A stretch of 64,000 bases of DNA from Epiperipatus broadwayi (Eukaryota > Onychophora > Udeonychophora > Euonychophora > Peripatidae), in contig JAQFVV010000042.1 of assembly GCA_028023455.1 (NCBI GenBank), positions 5,039,739 to 5,103,738 on the forward strand, read 5' to 3'. Positions 12,590 through 24,020 of this stretch are shown piece by piece. The notes beneath the pieces were generated by a model. The model was not told the DNA's origin and did no database searches. It was given only the letters and a program-made list of their open reading frames with translations. The stretch's first letter is position 1, and the number at the start of each line of letters is the position of its first letter. A program made the position numbers and the translations under genes.

Positions 12590-14880
12590 TTATGCAAACT
12601 GCTGCACATTAAATTTGGGGAGGATAATAAAGAAAGAATAAATTGTATATACTTTCAACATAAACTGAATTTTTTTTATTAATATGTATAATCATTTACA
12701 GTATTCAGAGAGAGAAAAAAAGACTGCTCGATTATAAAATTTGCGAACTTTAATGTTTTTTTTTTCTTCTTTCTTTATATTTTTCTTTGGATAGCATATA
12801 ATTGAAGTCACATAGTTGGGTACAGCACGCGGTTCCATTGTATGTTAAACTAAGTAAAATTAAAATTTTTTTTGAAATTAGTCTATTAGCATTATTAATG
12901 AAAATTATCAGATAGTTCTGCTAAATGAAACTCTAAATAGTCAAAATCATTTTTGAAAATCTACAGCCTTGAACAAGTGCAGATTCAGCAATAAAAATGC
13001 TACAGTTCTGTCAAAAGAGATTACAAAAAAAATGAATTTTGGACTAATTTCAATCTTTATAAATAAATGAAATGAAACTTGACTTTCAATTAAATTTTTC
13101 TTGGTTCTCTCTCTCTCTCCACTATATGCCTATAGCAATAAAAATAATAAAATGTGTTTTAAATTTATAAAAATGAAAATCCTAAAAAATATTTTAAAAT
13201 GTTCATTATTAGTTATTACCAGAACTGGCTCCAAAAAAATATGGACCTAGAGGCAATGTTTTCATGGGGGTAGGGAGCATTTACTCATGATAAAAATACT
13301 TATTTAAAAAAAAAAAAATCTTATTTGCAGATATAGATATATTGCTTTACAATTATTACTTAAATCAAGTCAAGAACAATTTTTTTCATTAAAAAAAAAA
13401 TATTCAAAAAAATAAAATATAATTTTTTGTATTATGTGTATTCATTTTGTTTACTCAAAATAAAATTGCACAAATTAATATTTATAATGTATAAATAATT
13501 ACTTGTATATAATTATTTATAAATTATAAATATTCCTTTGAGCAATTTTATTGAATGAATATTTGAGAAAACAAAATAAAATATATATAATGTAAAAAAA
13601 AAAAAAATTTTTTTTCCTTAAATGTTTTTATGGGCATCTCTTAATAACATCATTGTAATTTCTTTTTTGCAAATTCTTATTTAATAGATAAAACTGCTAA
13701 CAAAGAGAATCATTCTTGACTTATGCTAAACACATTAATATGACCTGAACATTGTTTAAATAAACACATTGTAAGTAGCTGAAAAATTTATATCACCACA
13801 CAAGCAGTGCTTGTACAATTCTATTAATTTAATATAGCAGGGCCCTCAAATTACAGAATTTTGTCAGGACAAAAAAAAAAAGAAAATACAATTATATTTA
13901 GCAAATAATAAAAAAACATTTTTTATTTTTTTATTTTTGAAGTGTAGATCATGCAAGTGCAGGGCTTTGATAAATATGGGGCCGAATGCGGTTGACCATT
14001 TGTATTGTCCTTGGGTTGGCTCTGATTATTATTAATTATTATTTAAATGACAACCATAGTTATATAAAATGAACAGTTTCTATTTTTTTTTTTTTGTAAC
14101 TTTATATATAGTAAGCAAAGTTGTGCAATCTTTTAACAATGGAAAATCAATTTTTGTTTTTTGAAATTAAAAATTGATTTGGAGAGTAAATGTAAGCAAT
14201 CAAAAGTTTATTTTACCTGGATAAATTTTTATTTGCATTTGCCTATCTTTCTCTATATGAATGATCTGCCTGCCCATTTTAATAATAAAATTCAGAAAAC
14301 CCTTTGGAATATTATACATGGGAAAATATTACAAACCCATTTAGCCTTGAGCATTATTACACTTATTATTTAAATAATATTTGATACAATTTAAAAATCA
14401 TAATTGCAGTTTGTAATGTTGTAACTGACTATTTATTAGTCTGCATTCAGAACAGATTATATTTATCTGTTTAAGGAGGTTTACATAAATTTCTTTGTAT
14501 CAATAATTTCAATATCTGTAGTCAAATTGTAATCTTTAGTGTCTATATAAATATATTGGATCATAAATAAAAATGGGATTCCACTTTTATTATTAAAAGA
14601 CTGCCTTGACAACAGATTGAGATTGTTGATTGTTACTGATATTGGGATTGTCTAAGTGTTGACTGGTTTTAGTGACTATACAAATATGTAAATATTCTCA
14701 CATGTACATTTATGGATATTCACAAAAATATTTGTCAACGTATAAATCATCAGACTAATTTCAAGATTGTGATATTAATATACAAAAAGTTTTGTTGAAT
14801 ATACTTTCATTCAGAATATTTTCTTATGATTACAATTAAATAATATAATAACAAAAATTTTGTCAATAGTTGAGAACCAT
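12590..14880. other. AT-rich intronic DNA with one small inverted repeat
   Basis: No gene recognised. An inverted repeat with arms at about 13438-13485 and 13523-13585 (shared GCAATTTTATT and AATATTTATAAT blocks) looks like a MITE-sized foldback. A patch at 13970-14035 is less AT-rich and unassigned. Confidence 0.45.
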
Positions 14881-14889
14881 TTACTTATA

Positions 14890-16030
14890 GAGTAGACTAA
14901 ATTTAGGTCAGAAAGTTTTACCTTTAATAACTCATACTGAAAAAGATTTTCAAAATAAATTAAAAACTGATAATACTTTTATTGACCTAACCTCAACTTA
15001 TCATTCTAATTAAAAGAACAGTCTTACTAAAAATTTCTAAAATTCTTAAATACAGAAAACCATTAATTTTATGCCCTCCTATAGAACAATTCAAATTATA
15101 TTAAAATAATAATCACAGTAGATATACAAATTCTACTATAGGTTCAGTTATTATGCCTATTTCATTTAATATAGTCATCAATGATCTTCCAGAAGAAGAA
15201 TGCAGGAAATTTATTTATGATAATAATATTCCTTTGAGTTTTCAAAAGAAATCCTTTCCTGATATATAAAAAAATCTCTCAAAAAGAAGATAAAAAATTG
15301 GAAATCTTTTTTTCAAAGACTGAAATTTTAATTTCTAATCTAATGAAGAAACTATGCTCAAGTTTTCATCTAAATAAAAAATAATTATCTTGCAATCTGA
15401 ATACAATTGTTTGTAAATAACAATCTGAAACACAATTCTATTCCATGCTATTTAGGAATACCCTTGGATCATAGTGTAAGTTATTTTTTTCACTTAGCTA
15501 TGCTAGAACTAACCTTGTTAAAAAGCTAGTTAGTTTAAAGAATTGTGATGTGAATACTTTATAGATAGTTACCTTAGCAAATTAGAATAGTCTGCTGATA
15601 AAAAAACTGTCTTCGGAGAAAAGGTTGCCATACTATACTTTTGAATATTCATTTAAATATTATCATAAAAATATTACTGGTAAACTTAAGTCTAATTACT
15701 TCAGTTTTTCTACCATAAATAAGAAGAAGCTGCTTCATAGAAAATGTATAAAAAACTGGTAAACTTGATTATAACTCAAGATATAGTTTTAACATCTAAG
15801 CCTCATTTTAAATCAAAAAAATATAAACAAAGAATTATGATATAATAACTGAAATTCCTAGGAAATTTCAAACAGATTTATCTTTCCAGATCCAATAGTA
15901 AAGCCAGCTAGATATGCATAAATGCAATTGGAGCCTCATCAACAATTCAAGGAAATCATAGTCTTTCTGCTCATATTTCATAAATACAAATTAAAACCAC
16001 TATCGACAAACACAAAACATAATCATATAG
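14890..16030 (+). pseudogene. Decayed non-LTR retrotransposon (Jockey/R1-like) RT to C-terminal region
   Basis: Reading across frames on the plus strand gives a degraded reverse transcriptase. NSTIGSVIMPISFNIVINDLP (15131-15190) matches the [21 protein letters not shown] box of Jockey/CR1-type LINEs. YDNNIPL follows where FADDIAL is expected, so the catalytic DD is lost. YLGIPLDHSVSY (about 15450-15485) matches the YLGI/LGVxLD thumb motif. Further on, INAIGASSTIQGNHSLSAHI (about 15920-15980) resembles the start of an RNase H domain (AGAGV...LS). Stops and frameshifts are numerous, so the copy is dead. Assignment to a clade is tentative. Confidence 0.6.
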
Positions 16031-16605
16031 CTAATAAATGTAAAATCTATGGCTATAGTGACAAAGTTGAAGGAGTTAATAAGTATAGTGAATAAATTTG
16101 TAGTTGAAATATCTATAAATTCCTTTATGATATTTTGTTATTAATTTCATATTGTTTAAAAAATTCATATGCTAAATAAATAATATATCAAATAATTGTT
16201 TAGAATATAATAAAAATTTTCCAATTCAAGAAATTGAAATTTTATGGATCAACTACTCATAAAATAAAACTTTCACAACAAAAAAAGCTAAAAAAAAATT
16301 CTTGCAAGTAATTTAAAAAATAGTGGCTATTTTCAATATTATCTTTCTGATATATTTTTTTATAATTACAATGTACCATTAATATTTTCTAAACTTAAAA
16401 AAAAAACCTGTATTTAAAAGTTAAATATGAAATTAAAAGTTATCAAAGGTAAAAAGAAATATAGAAAAAAAACCTTTGGAAATGTATTGCAGAACATGAG
16501 AATACAATTAAGATTTATATACGTTAAATAAATACACACATTAATTCCAAAATATAACTCAAACAACAAACTATGATATATAGATAAATATCAACAAATT
16601 ATAAA

Positions 16606-16650
16606 TTATCCGAACATTTTCGAAGGCTTACCCTTCATTATCAAGGACAA
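16606..16650 (-). ncRNA. Hammerhead-like motif downstream of a PLE fragment, catalytic box decayed
   Basis: On the minus strand stem I pairs TTGTCC with GGATAA (one G-U), stem II pairs GAAGG with CCTTC around GTAAG, GAAA follows, and stem III pairs AA with TT over a 2-base loop ending in TTC. The conserved CUGAUGA box reads TTGATAA, so C3 and G8 are both changed. The fold is hammerhead-like but should be inactive. It lies about 130 bp 3' of the PLE C-terminus, where PLEs are known to carry such motifs. Confidence 0.62.
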
Positions 16651-16774
16651 CACAATTTTCAAACAGTATACTAATATGCAAATGTATAAAATAATATAGG
16701 CTAATATGCAAATGAGGATTAAAGCGCTTCAGCACGCCACTTCTTTGATAAAGCATAAAACGATTCTCTCTTAT

Positions 16775-17655
16775 TCAATGCGTGCTCGTCTGAAATAAAA
16801 AAATACCTCTTTAACTTTTCTTCTCAGATCACTTCGTTCCCTACACATAATTTTAGGTTCATCCGGCTTGCATGCATGACCCGCAGCAATTGCATGCTAT
16901 ACAAATATTGACGGGTGGGATGAATCAGCCATAGCTCTATTATATGAATATATATGCTGGGACAATCTAACCTAAACGGATGCTTTCGTTTCTCCATAAT
17001 ATGCAGCCTGACAATTATGTTCTCTGCATGCAATTTTGTAGACTGCCTGTTGTGCATGAATCGGAGGAATGAAATCTTTAGTATTATATAAATATCTATT
17101 CAAGTTAGGGGGCGATCTAAAACATACACAAAATTCCGAACGGAAGATTTCACGCATTTTAACGTAAATATTACGAATATATGGTAATAAAATCCTAGGT
17201 TTATCTTGCTGTCTAATCCAATTATGCCTTCTTTTGAATTTCACAATTATCCTATCAATAATCTGAGGGTTATATTGGGCCTTAATAAGATCATTTCTGT
17301 AAATTTCAATGTTGTTTCTCTTGTCATTTTCAAAACTACACAGACAGTCGTTTCTATATAAAAATGCTTTGAGGCCAGCAAATTTATGAATCTCAGGTGT
17401 ATTTGATGAATGATGTATATGGCCTCTAATATGAATTGGCTTAATGTTCATTTTATAATAAAAATGGTCTGCTTCAATCATTACTTGCAGATCCAAATAT
17501 TTGATGCTGTTTAGTGCTTCTGCATGACTAACATTTATTGTAAGGCCTGATGCCATAGTGAGATCATTTTTAATATCCTCCATAGTTTCTTCCGGAGCAG
17601 CAATAAAAATATCATCTACATATAATGATAAATTGAAAGCAAAGACTATATTTTA
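16775..17655 (-). pseudogene. Penelope-like element: RT (YVDD) plus GIY-YIG endonuclease, near-continuous frame
   Basis: The minus-strand frame begins after a stop near 17655 with FNLSLYVDDIFIAAPEETM, an intact RT catalytic YVDD box. It runs through the RT thumb (SIKYLDLQVMIE, HKFAGLKAFLYRNDCLCSFE) and into VYKIACREHNC...YYGET, the start of the GIY-YIG nuclease domain. It continues in the same frame, with only two stops, through HAIAAGHACKPDEPKIMCRE to VKEVFFYFRRARIE at about 16775. PLEs are retroelements whose polyprotein joins a telomerase-like RT to a GIY-YIG endonuclease for insertion. The N-terminal RT fingers are missing, so this is a 5'-truncated copy, and the two stops suggest a fairly young one. 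A hammerhead-like motif lies just downstream. It sits about 400 bp below the WTAP exon at 18061. Confidence 0.9.
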
Positions 17656-18060
17656 CAATATAAAGATTCCATGAAATAGTACAAATTTATTAATACTATA
17701 AAGTTGTAATCAAACCTTTCCTTTAAAACTAAGTCTAAAAAACAATAACATTAAAATATGGCAAAAACTGTTGGATATCATGCTAAGTAACAATAGAAAT
17801 CAGTATGTTTTATATAATAATACAACTTTATTTGCATAAATAATCTCCTATCTGCTTTTATATTTGAAAAAAAAAAAAAAAAGAACTGAAAGGATATTTG
17901 ACACACATATATACACAGAAATGCTCATGTTTTATCTAAATAAAAAATATTTTAATCCCTTACTACCAATTCATGTTCCATGGTTGAAAACATTAAGTAT
18001 AATTTTTTTAATAATAGACTAAAGTATTTCTTAAAAAATTTTTAAAATGAGTTATTTTAC

Positions 18061-18215
18061 CCTTTTGGCTCTTTTTCATCTCTTCACTAAAATTCTTTTG
18101 CAAGGCAAGATCTCCTTCTAATTTGGCAAGACGTCCAGATGAAATCATTTTACCAAATTCTTCATTTTCTTGATAAAGCAATCGACATTTCGCCATCAAT
18201 CGCTTACCAGTATTA
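18061..18215 (-). CDS. WTAP: WTAP (Fl(2)d) internal exon, downstream of the pair
   Basis: After an acceptor ending TATATAG, the minus strand reads (S)NTGKRLMAKCRLLYQEN, then EEFGKMISSGRLAKLEGDLA, then LQKNFSEEMKKSQK. This matches the WTAP stretch TGKKLMAKCRMLIQENQELG...SEELKSSQ directly following FTPDS. Joined to the exon at 51612-51790, the split Ser codon (AG|T) is restored, so the two are consecutive exons across 33,396 bp. The donor is read as GTAAAATA after ...CAAAAGG, leaving the frame in phase 1, which would give Lys-Glu-Leu if the next exon follows the family. The next conserved segment (QLDEEVEGMQS in the family) was not found in 1-18060. The region is coiled coil and contributes to assembly of the writer complex. 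The exon sits between a PLE fragment (17.6 kb) and AT-rich intron. Confidence 0.94.
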
Positions 18216-18240
18216 CTATATACAAATAATAGCAAGCATT

Positions 18241-19790
18241 AATACATTTGCATATATATAAACTTATAAGAGATATACATTAAAATGAACACATCTAATT
18301 AACCAATGAAATAAAATGTTAAAAATTTGATATTTTATAGATAATTAAAAATAATAATTAAAAAAAAAAAGATTCCTTTCATTATTTTATAATAATTTAA
18401 ATCCAATGAATTAGTTATATGTTTGTAAATATATTGTAGCTTCAAATTTACTTACTTTTAAAATATTTCTATTAAAAACTTAATTTTTTTTTTTTTTTTA
18501 ATAATTGTAATAATAAATATTACTTACAACACCAAAACTGTTGAGAAAAATGCAAGATATTATATGGAAGTTTTAAATTTGACATTTTATTGCAAAAAAA
18601 TATATTTATATAAAATGTATTATAATTTGTTATAATAAAAATTATTTTACAATTGTATACTATTTGAAAAGTGAATTTCATAGAAAGAAACTTTTTACAA
18701 GTTCTAGCAAATAAGCATTTCATAAAACATAAACAAATTTATATTTAATGATATTTAATTAATTAGAATCAAATAAAAATTTAGTCACAAATCATACATT
18801 TATTTACATATTTAAAACTGTATTTTATTTACAGTTAAATCAAAAAAGGGTAGTTAGTAATGACAAGACATGCATATCATCTAAAAAATTAATCAACAAA
18901 ATGACAAGCATACATAAAAACAAGCAAACAAAAATGTAAAGAATAATAACAAAATGGCTAATTATATAAATTAAGAAAGTAAGATATAAAAAAAGATCAT
19001 ATTTATGATTCCAAAAATCATTGATTTCATTTGCTTATGAGTTTAAAATATATATATAAATTAGAAATTAATAAAAAACTAAATTTTAATTTTCTAATTC
19101 CCAATGAAACTGTTTGGAGGTATAATCCTAAATGCTGCAACCCATAATACTATAAAAATATAGTGTTTGAGTTCTGCAAAGGCTAACAATATGTTCTTAG
19201 AATTACAGGTAACAAATTTAAAATCAATCAGATGTATTTAATATCACTTGCATTTATTTACCATCATCAATTTTTATCACAAATTTTTTTAAAGAAAATC
19301 GTTAATAACTTTCACTGATGTTCTATACTAATCAGTATGCTAATACTAATATAATAATAAATTTGGAAAAATATAAATCAAGTTTGAATTTTTAAAAAAC
19401 ATTTTACAATTCAACTGACGAAAATAATCCAATATATAACTATAATACAGATATTTGAATTCATTATATTAATATCTATATAGTGTTGTACATATTTTTA
19501 TCAATTATTTTTATTGAAGTCTTATTTTAATATATAATTTGTATTGTTTGTTCATAAGTAGTTTATCAGTAAATATGAATTAAAAAATCTGTTTATATAT
19601 GTATGTTAAAAGCTTGTATAATATTGTTTAATATTATCCATGGATTTATGATATTCAGGAGGGAAGGGGCTTGAACCAAATGCCATGGATAAAATGGTTC
19701 TACTATAAGTTATGAATAAGGCAAAAATAGTTGGAGATAATAATAACCAGACAAATCAAATTATTTTTCTGTTATTAAAAATATAAAATT
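18241..19790. other. AT-rich WTAP intron, nothing recognised
   Basis: Very AT-rich sequence without coding potential I recognise. The minus frame at 18520-18723 is chance. Confidence 0.5.
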
Positions 19791-19794
19791 AGCA

Positions 19795-20200
19795 ATATTT
19801 TTCCACAAATAATTTATATATTTAAATTATATACAACTTGAAATAATCTATCTATTTGATAATACATTGTATGCTTATAAAAATATTTGCTCTAAGGCAT
19901 AAAAAATAATTAATTTATCAAAAACTTAAGCTAGTTTCAAAATCTTTGGCTCAAAGATTTCCAAGAGAAGTGAAGTTTGACTTTTATAGATTTTCCCTCA
20001 AACAAGTTCTATTTAGGTCTGTCTTCTAATTTTGATCTAGTCTTATTTATTCATTTTACTAGACTTTCAACTGTCATAATTAATTAATTTTGCTAGTTTG
20101 GAGAGATAAATCTCAATGAATTTTAATCTTTGTGAGTTAAATTGAAATCCAACAATGTCCATTCTGCTAATTTATAAAATACATACTTAATGGAACTTAA
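19795..20200. repeat. Dispersed repeat shared with 29755-30150, possible LTR
   Basis: Similar blocks occur in the same orientation at both places: ACTTGAAATAATCTA, TATGCTTATAAAAATATT versus TATGCTTTTAAAAATATT, then TTATTCATTTT(A/G)CTA. The first copy lies immediately 3' (minus-strand sense) of the Gypsy integrase remnant, where a 3' LTR would be expected. Termini were not identified. Confidence 0.4.
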
Positions 20201-20459
20201 TATCTAGTAAAAAAAAACAAAAAAAAACTTAATTCTTTATTTCAAATTTAATAAACATATATATAAAATATATTATTTCTTTCATTTTCCCTCTATTCCA
20301 AAATTATGGATCTGTTTCTAAGATTGTAATGTAATTTGAGAATTCAAATTTAATTTCTCTTTACTTATTTTCAAGTCAAGCTATTTCTTTCTTAAATGCT
20401 TCCATTTTCAACAAATTTTATTTTCTGATTGCAATTATTTACAAATTTACTTTAAAGCA

Positions 20460-23420
20460 GGAGAGATAATTATATTCTTAACTTTCTTCCTATTAATAAT
20501 TCTGCTGGTAATTTTCCCTGAATGTTGATGTATACATAAGCTTCAAGTATATCATCAATTTTTGCTTTTCCAAATATTTGTTTCACTTGCTGAACTACTT
20601 TCTCTGTTAGTCTTTTTAATTCTGTTTAGGAGGATATCTCTCATTTCTTTAATGTTTTTTCAAATTTTTCTGAAGTGAAATCTCAACTAATATATCTAAC
20701 TAGTGTACTTTTGATATTTTATAGTTGGAAGATATCTATACTTTTTAATGCTACTTTTAGACTAATGCTGTTTACTATCTTTAATTCAACTTGAGAAAAT
20801 GTATCTATAGTAATTAAATGTATATATATATTTATTAAAACATTGCCATGCTACACACGCATTTTCTGCCATAGCCAATAGTCATTCCATATAACTTTTG
20901 TGTGATAGCTAATCTGTTCTCTGATATACTTCATATTTATTAATATATTTTTTAATATTTTAATTCAATCTAGGCCATCCAACATTTGTTCTGACAACTC
21001 TAAAATATACCTTTTGGATTAATTTAAATACTCCTTTTTTTGATGAGATGAAAGAAGAATTATCACCCATTAAATAAATACTCTTTCTCTACCATAAAAT
21101 GAAAGAAGAATTTTTGTCTCAGGACATTGAGATGCATCTTTTAACAGATAATAATTATTTTCAAACATTCCAGAATGCAATTGAAAAGATTTTTAGGCAA
21201 CTATAAATAGCCATTCTTGATTTATCCACTTGAGCAGATTTAAAATAATTAACATCTTTTCTTATCCAGCCCACTATTAACTTCTATTTAGTGCAATAGA
21301 TTTAAAGGTATCAATATTATCTCGATAGAGATTGTTTTATTTATTAATTTAAATAATGCATCTACATTATTCTATTATAATAATATACTGCTAATAATTT
21401 GTGCCATTACTAATGATCAGTGAACTTCAGTAATTGGACATTGGTTTTGATTTAAACAATATGCCTAATAATGGTTTCTGATTTTGCGACTTTTTAAAAT
21501 CTCAATGCACAAACTTCTTATCCTGTTGTCTATAATTTATTTTGGTCTATTAAAAATCTCAATACAGAAGCTATAGATCTTTATCCCATATTTTACCTAC
21601 TCCAACTTCATAAGCTATGACATTAGTTAGGACTGTTATTTTAAGATCACTATTATAATGGATACATAATTTGTTACAAGTGTTTTTAAGAGTTGAAAAA
21701 AAAATGTTAAAAAGATTTTATAGGTATAGATACATTTCAGTCTGTTTTTATCCAATGCATGGACCCATTGAAACCATACTGGGGTAAGTAATTGATAAAT
21801 TTTAGCATTACATTAAATAATTTTTTACAAATTTTTCTAAAAATATGCTTGGAAGTGTCTCGGCAAAATAACAGTGAACCAAAACAGCAGTAAACTAATT
21901 CTCTTTCTAGCCTTGCTTCAAGACATGCACTCAGTTTGTAGCCAGTAACCAAACAAAAAAATTCAATTTTAACCTTTTTATTTGAAGTTACAAAGTCATT
22001 TCATTTTTATTATAATTTGTATTGAATAACAAACCCAATTTCTTCTATATAAATTTGTAGCTTTACAATTATTTTGATCTTTAGTATTATTTTCATAAAA
22101 TTCAACACAATTGACCTTATTTTTTCTTACTTTTCGAAGACAATCAATGAAAGTTTGAAACAAATACAGGCAGTTCTCGACTTTCGTACATTCTACTTTC
22201 ATACAATTCACTATTTAGTATGAAGGGCAATAGAAAAAGACATGGCGTGTTATGGATCTTTTTATCAAGAAAAGAAAAAGTAAAATACAATTCAACTATC
22301 TCTTGATAAATGTATAAAAAAAACTCCAGATACTAATTAATAAAATATTACTTATAATACACATCATTAAAATATAAATATTTTAAAAACACTTTTTGAT
22401 GTTTTTTTTTTAAAGTTGTTCTAGTCGAGGACTATCTATGTCAATTATAAATACTAAAGGGTTTAAATTATAAATTTAATTTGTATTTCAGTATTATGTA
22501 CTATTATGAGAAATAACTTTTAATTTATTGATTAGTTTTCCTAGTATGACTTCATTGGCTCCAGGCAATGGATAAGAACAGAAACTGAAATGTAGTCTGC
22601 TGACTATATTGCTACTGATTTTATAATAAGTTTTATCACATGAGCCTTTCTGTCTAAAAAAAACTTTCAAAAATATTTACAAGGCTTAATTTCTTTATGC
22701 TTTTGAATGTGTGAGTATACTTTTAAATAATGGTGATTATCTTTTTCTGAAATAACTCAAGAATTCAAATTTCTCACTTAAATTTTTCAACATTTATTCA
22801 CTTTTTGTTATGCAGTCTAATATTTAGAGTTGCATGAGAATATCTTCAAAATATGAAATAATTTCATTTCTTGCAAGAACATATCTATTTTTGCTTGGAT
22901 TAAGTTTGGAGCAGTAGTTATTGCAAAAAAGAAACTATATACTTTTATTATCAAATATGAGCAAATTTGTAATAATACTAAGACCTCTTAGACATTTGAT
23001 ACATGATAAGCAATCCTATTTTAAATTCTTGTTGACTGCCATTCAATTTGGTTATCACTATTATATATAAAGTGTTGCCCATTCTCATCTTTTTTGTTGG
23101 AGTTAATATACTTTCTTTTTTAATAATTCAAGTGAGCAGAATTTTTCTTGATCTGCAAATAATTGGTTTTGTATTTGAATCCATCCTAATTTCTTCTGGT
23201 GGAATAATAATAACTCTTTGAGTTAAAAAGTTTTGGAAACTTAAAAATTATTCTAGAGACTTAAACAATTTTTTTCCAATAATAGGATTTAACTGAGTTT
23301 GAACAATATTTAACTGAAGTTTAGCATGTCTATTATTTACACTTCTTGCTACTTTAGCTATTCTCAGTATTTTGATACCATTTCTATTCAGATCTCAAAC
23401 TTTCATTATAGTTTCATACA
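20460..23420 (-). pseudogene. Decayed Ty3/Gypsy retrotransposon pol
   Basis: Minus-strand fragments occur in the order expected of Gypsy pol. Near 23170, IPPEEIRMDSNTKPIICRSR is the linker before RT. At about 23060-23085 lies EWATLYIIV, with KLNG following (compare WATPIVVV-PNG). At 22870-22935 lies FAITTAPNLIQAKIDMFLQE, then YFEDIL in place of YLDDIL. At about 21460-21640 are RNase H-like pieces (GVGK, KINYRQQDKKF, QKPLLGILFKSKPM). At 20780-21240 are integrase remnants (ITIDTFSQVELKIVNS). At 20480-20620, ERVVQQVKQIFGKAK followed by GKLPAELLIGRKLRI is the integrase C-terminal part. Pol makes and integrates the element's cDNA. Many stops and frameshifts and the loss of the catalytic Asp show the copy is dead. 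It is interrupted by a MITE at 22167-22441. Confidence 0.8.
22167..22441. mobile_element. Tigger/pogo-like MITE nested in the Gypsy remnant
   Basis: The left end CAGGCAGTTCTCGACTTTCG and the right end, reversed, TAGATAGTCCTCGACTAGAA form inverted repeats with the CAGGCAGTCCTCGACT type of terminus seen in pogo/Tigger families. A TA precedes the left end; the right-hand TA is altered. The 275 bp interior has no ORF. Confidence 0.5.
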
Positions 23421-24020
23421 AGCATCAGTTGACTTTATTATTTTTAATTGAATCTTAATTCTTTTGACAAAAACCAAATGGCTGATCTGCTGTCAACTTC
23501 TATTATTGTTTTTAGTTATTTATATATACACATTATCAATTCCTATGTTGATTTGGTTTTGTTTTCCACATTTCTTTGTTCTTTGTCCCTGACTTGAAAA
23601 TTCTCTCAATATCCCTTTAGTTATATTTTTCTATCTATATTTGCTTATAACTGGCTCTTGATATTTTTTTTCTATTTTTGTCATTTTATTATCTTTATTT
23701 TTTTTCTGTTTAAAACTTTTTAAACGAAGTCTGTGGTGCACATGAATTGGATTTTTTTTAATTATTCCATGACTACCTCAAAAGCTATTACCTTCCATAT
23801 AATTCTTTGTAGATCAAATCAGAGTCTGACAATATACTGTTGTAAAAGTTATTATGACATTCTTATTAATACCTGTTCCACAAGAGCTTCTAAAAATTTA
23901 TCAAATATTTTAGCTAGAGCACAAGTGATATATCATATTAAAATTTTTTCTAAACATGTAGCTGGTTTATCTATTAATTCCCTTTTATATAAGTTTGACT
24001 CCAATTTATTAGGATCATAA
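23421..24020 (-). pseudogene. Possible 5' part (gag region) of the Gypsy remnant
   Basis: The minus strand continues with loosely open segments such as DPNKLESNLYKRELIDKPAT and LAKIFDKFLEALVEQ. Their position upstream of pol suggests gag or protease, but I recognise no zinc knuckle or protease motif. The plus-strand frame at 23733-24020 is treated as its shadow. Confidence 0.3.

Noticed and set aside
14161-14373. Open frame with LPIFLYMNDLPAHFNN, like the LINE RT block before motif C
   Set aside because: Only one short block matches and no other RT motif is nearby; too little to call beyond chance, although a decayed LINE starts 500 bp later.
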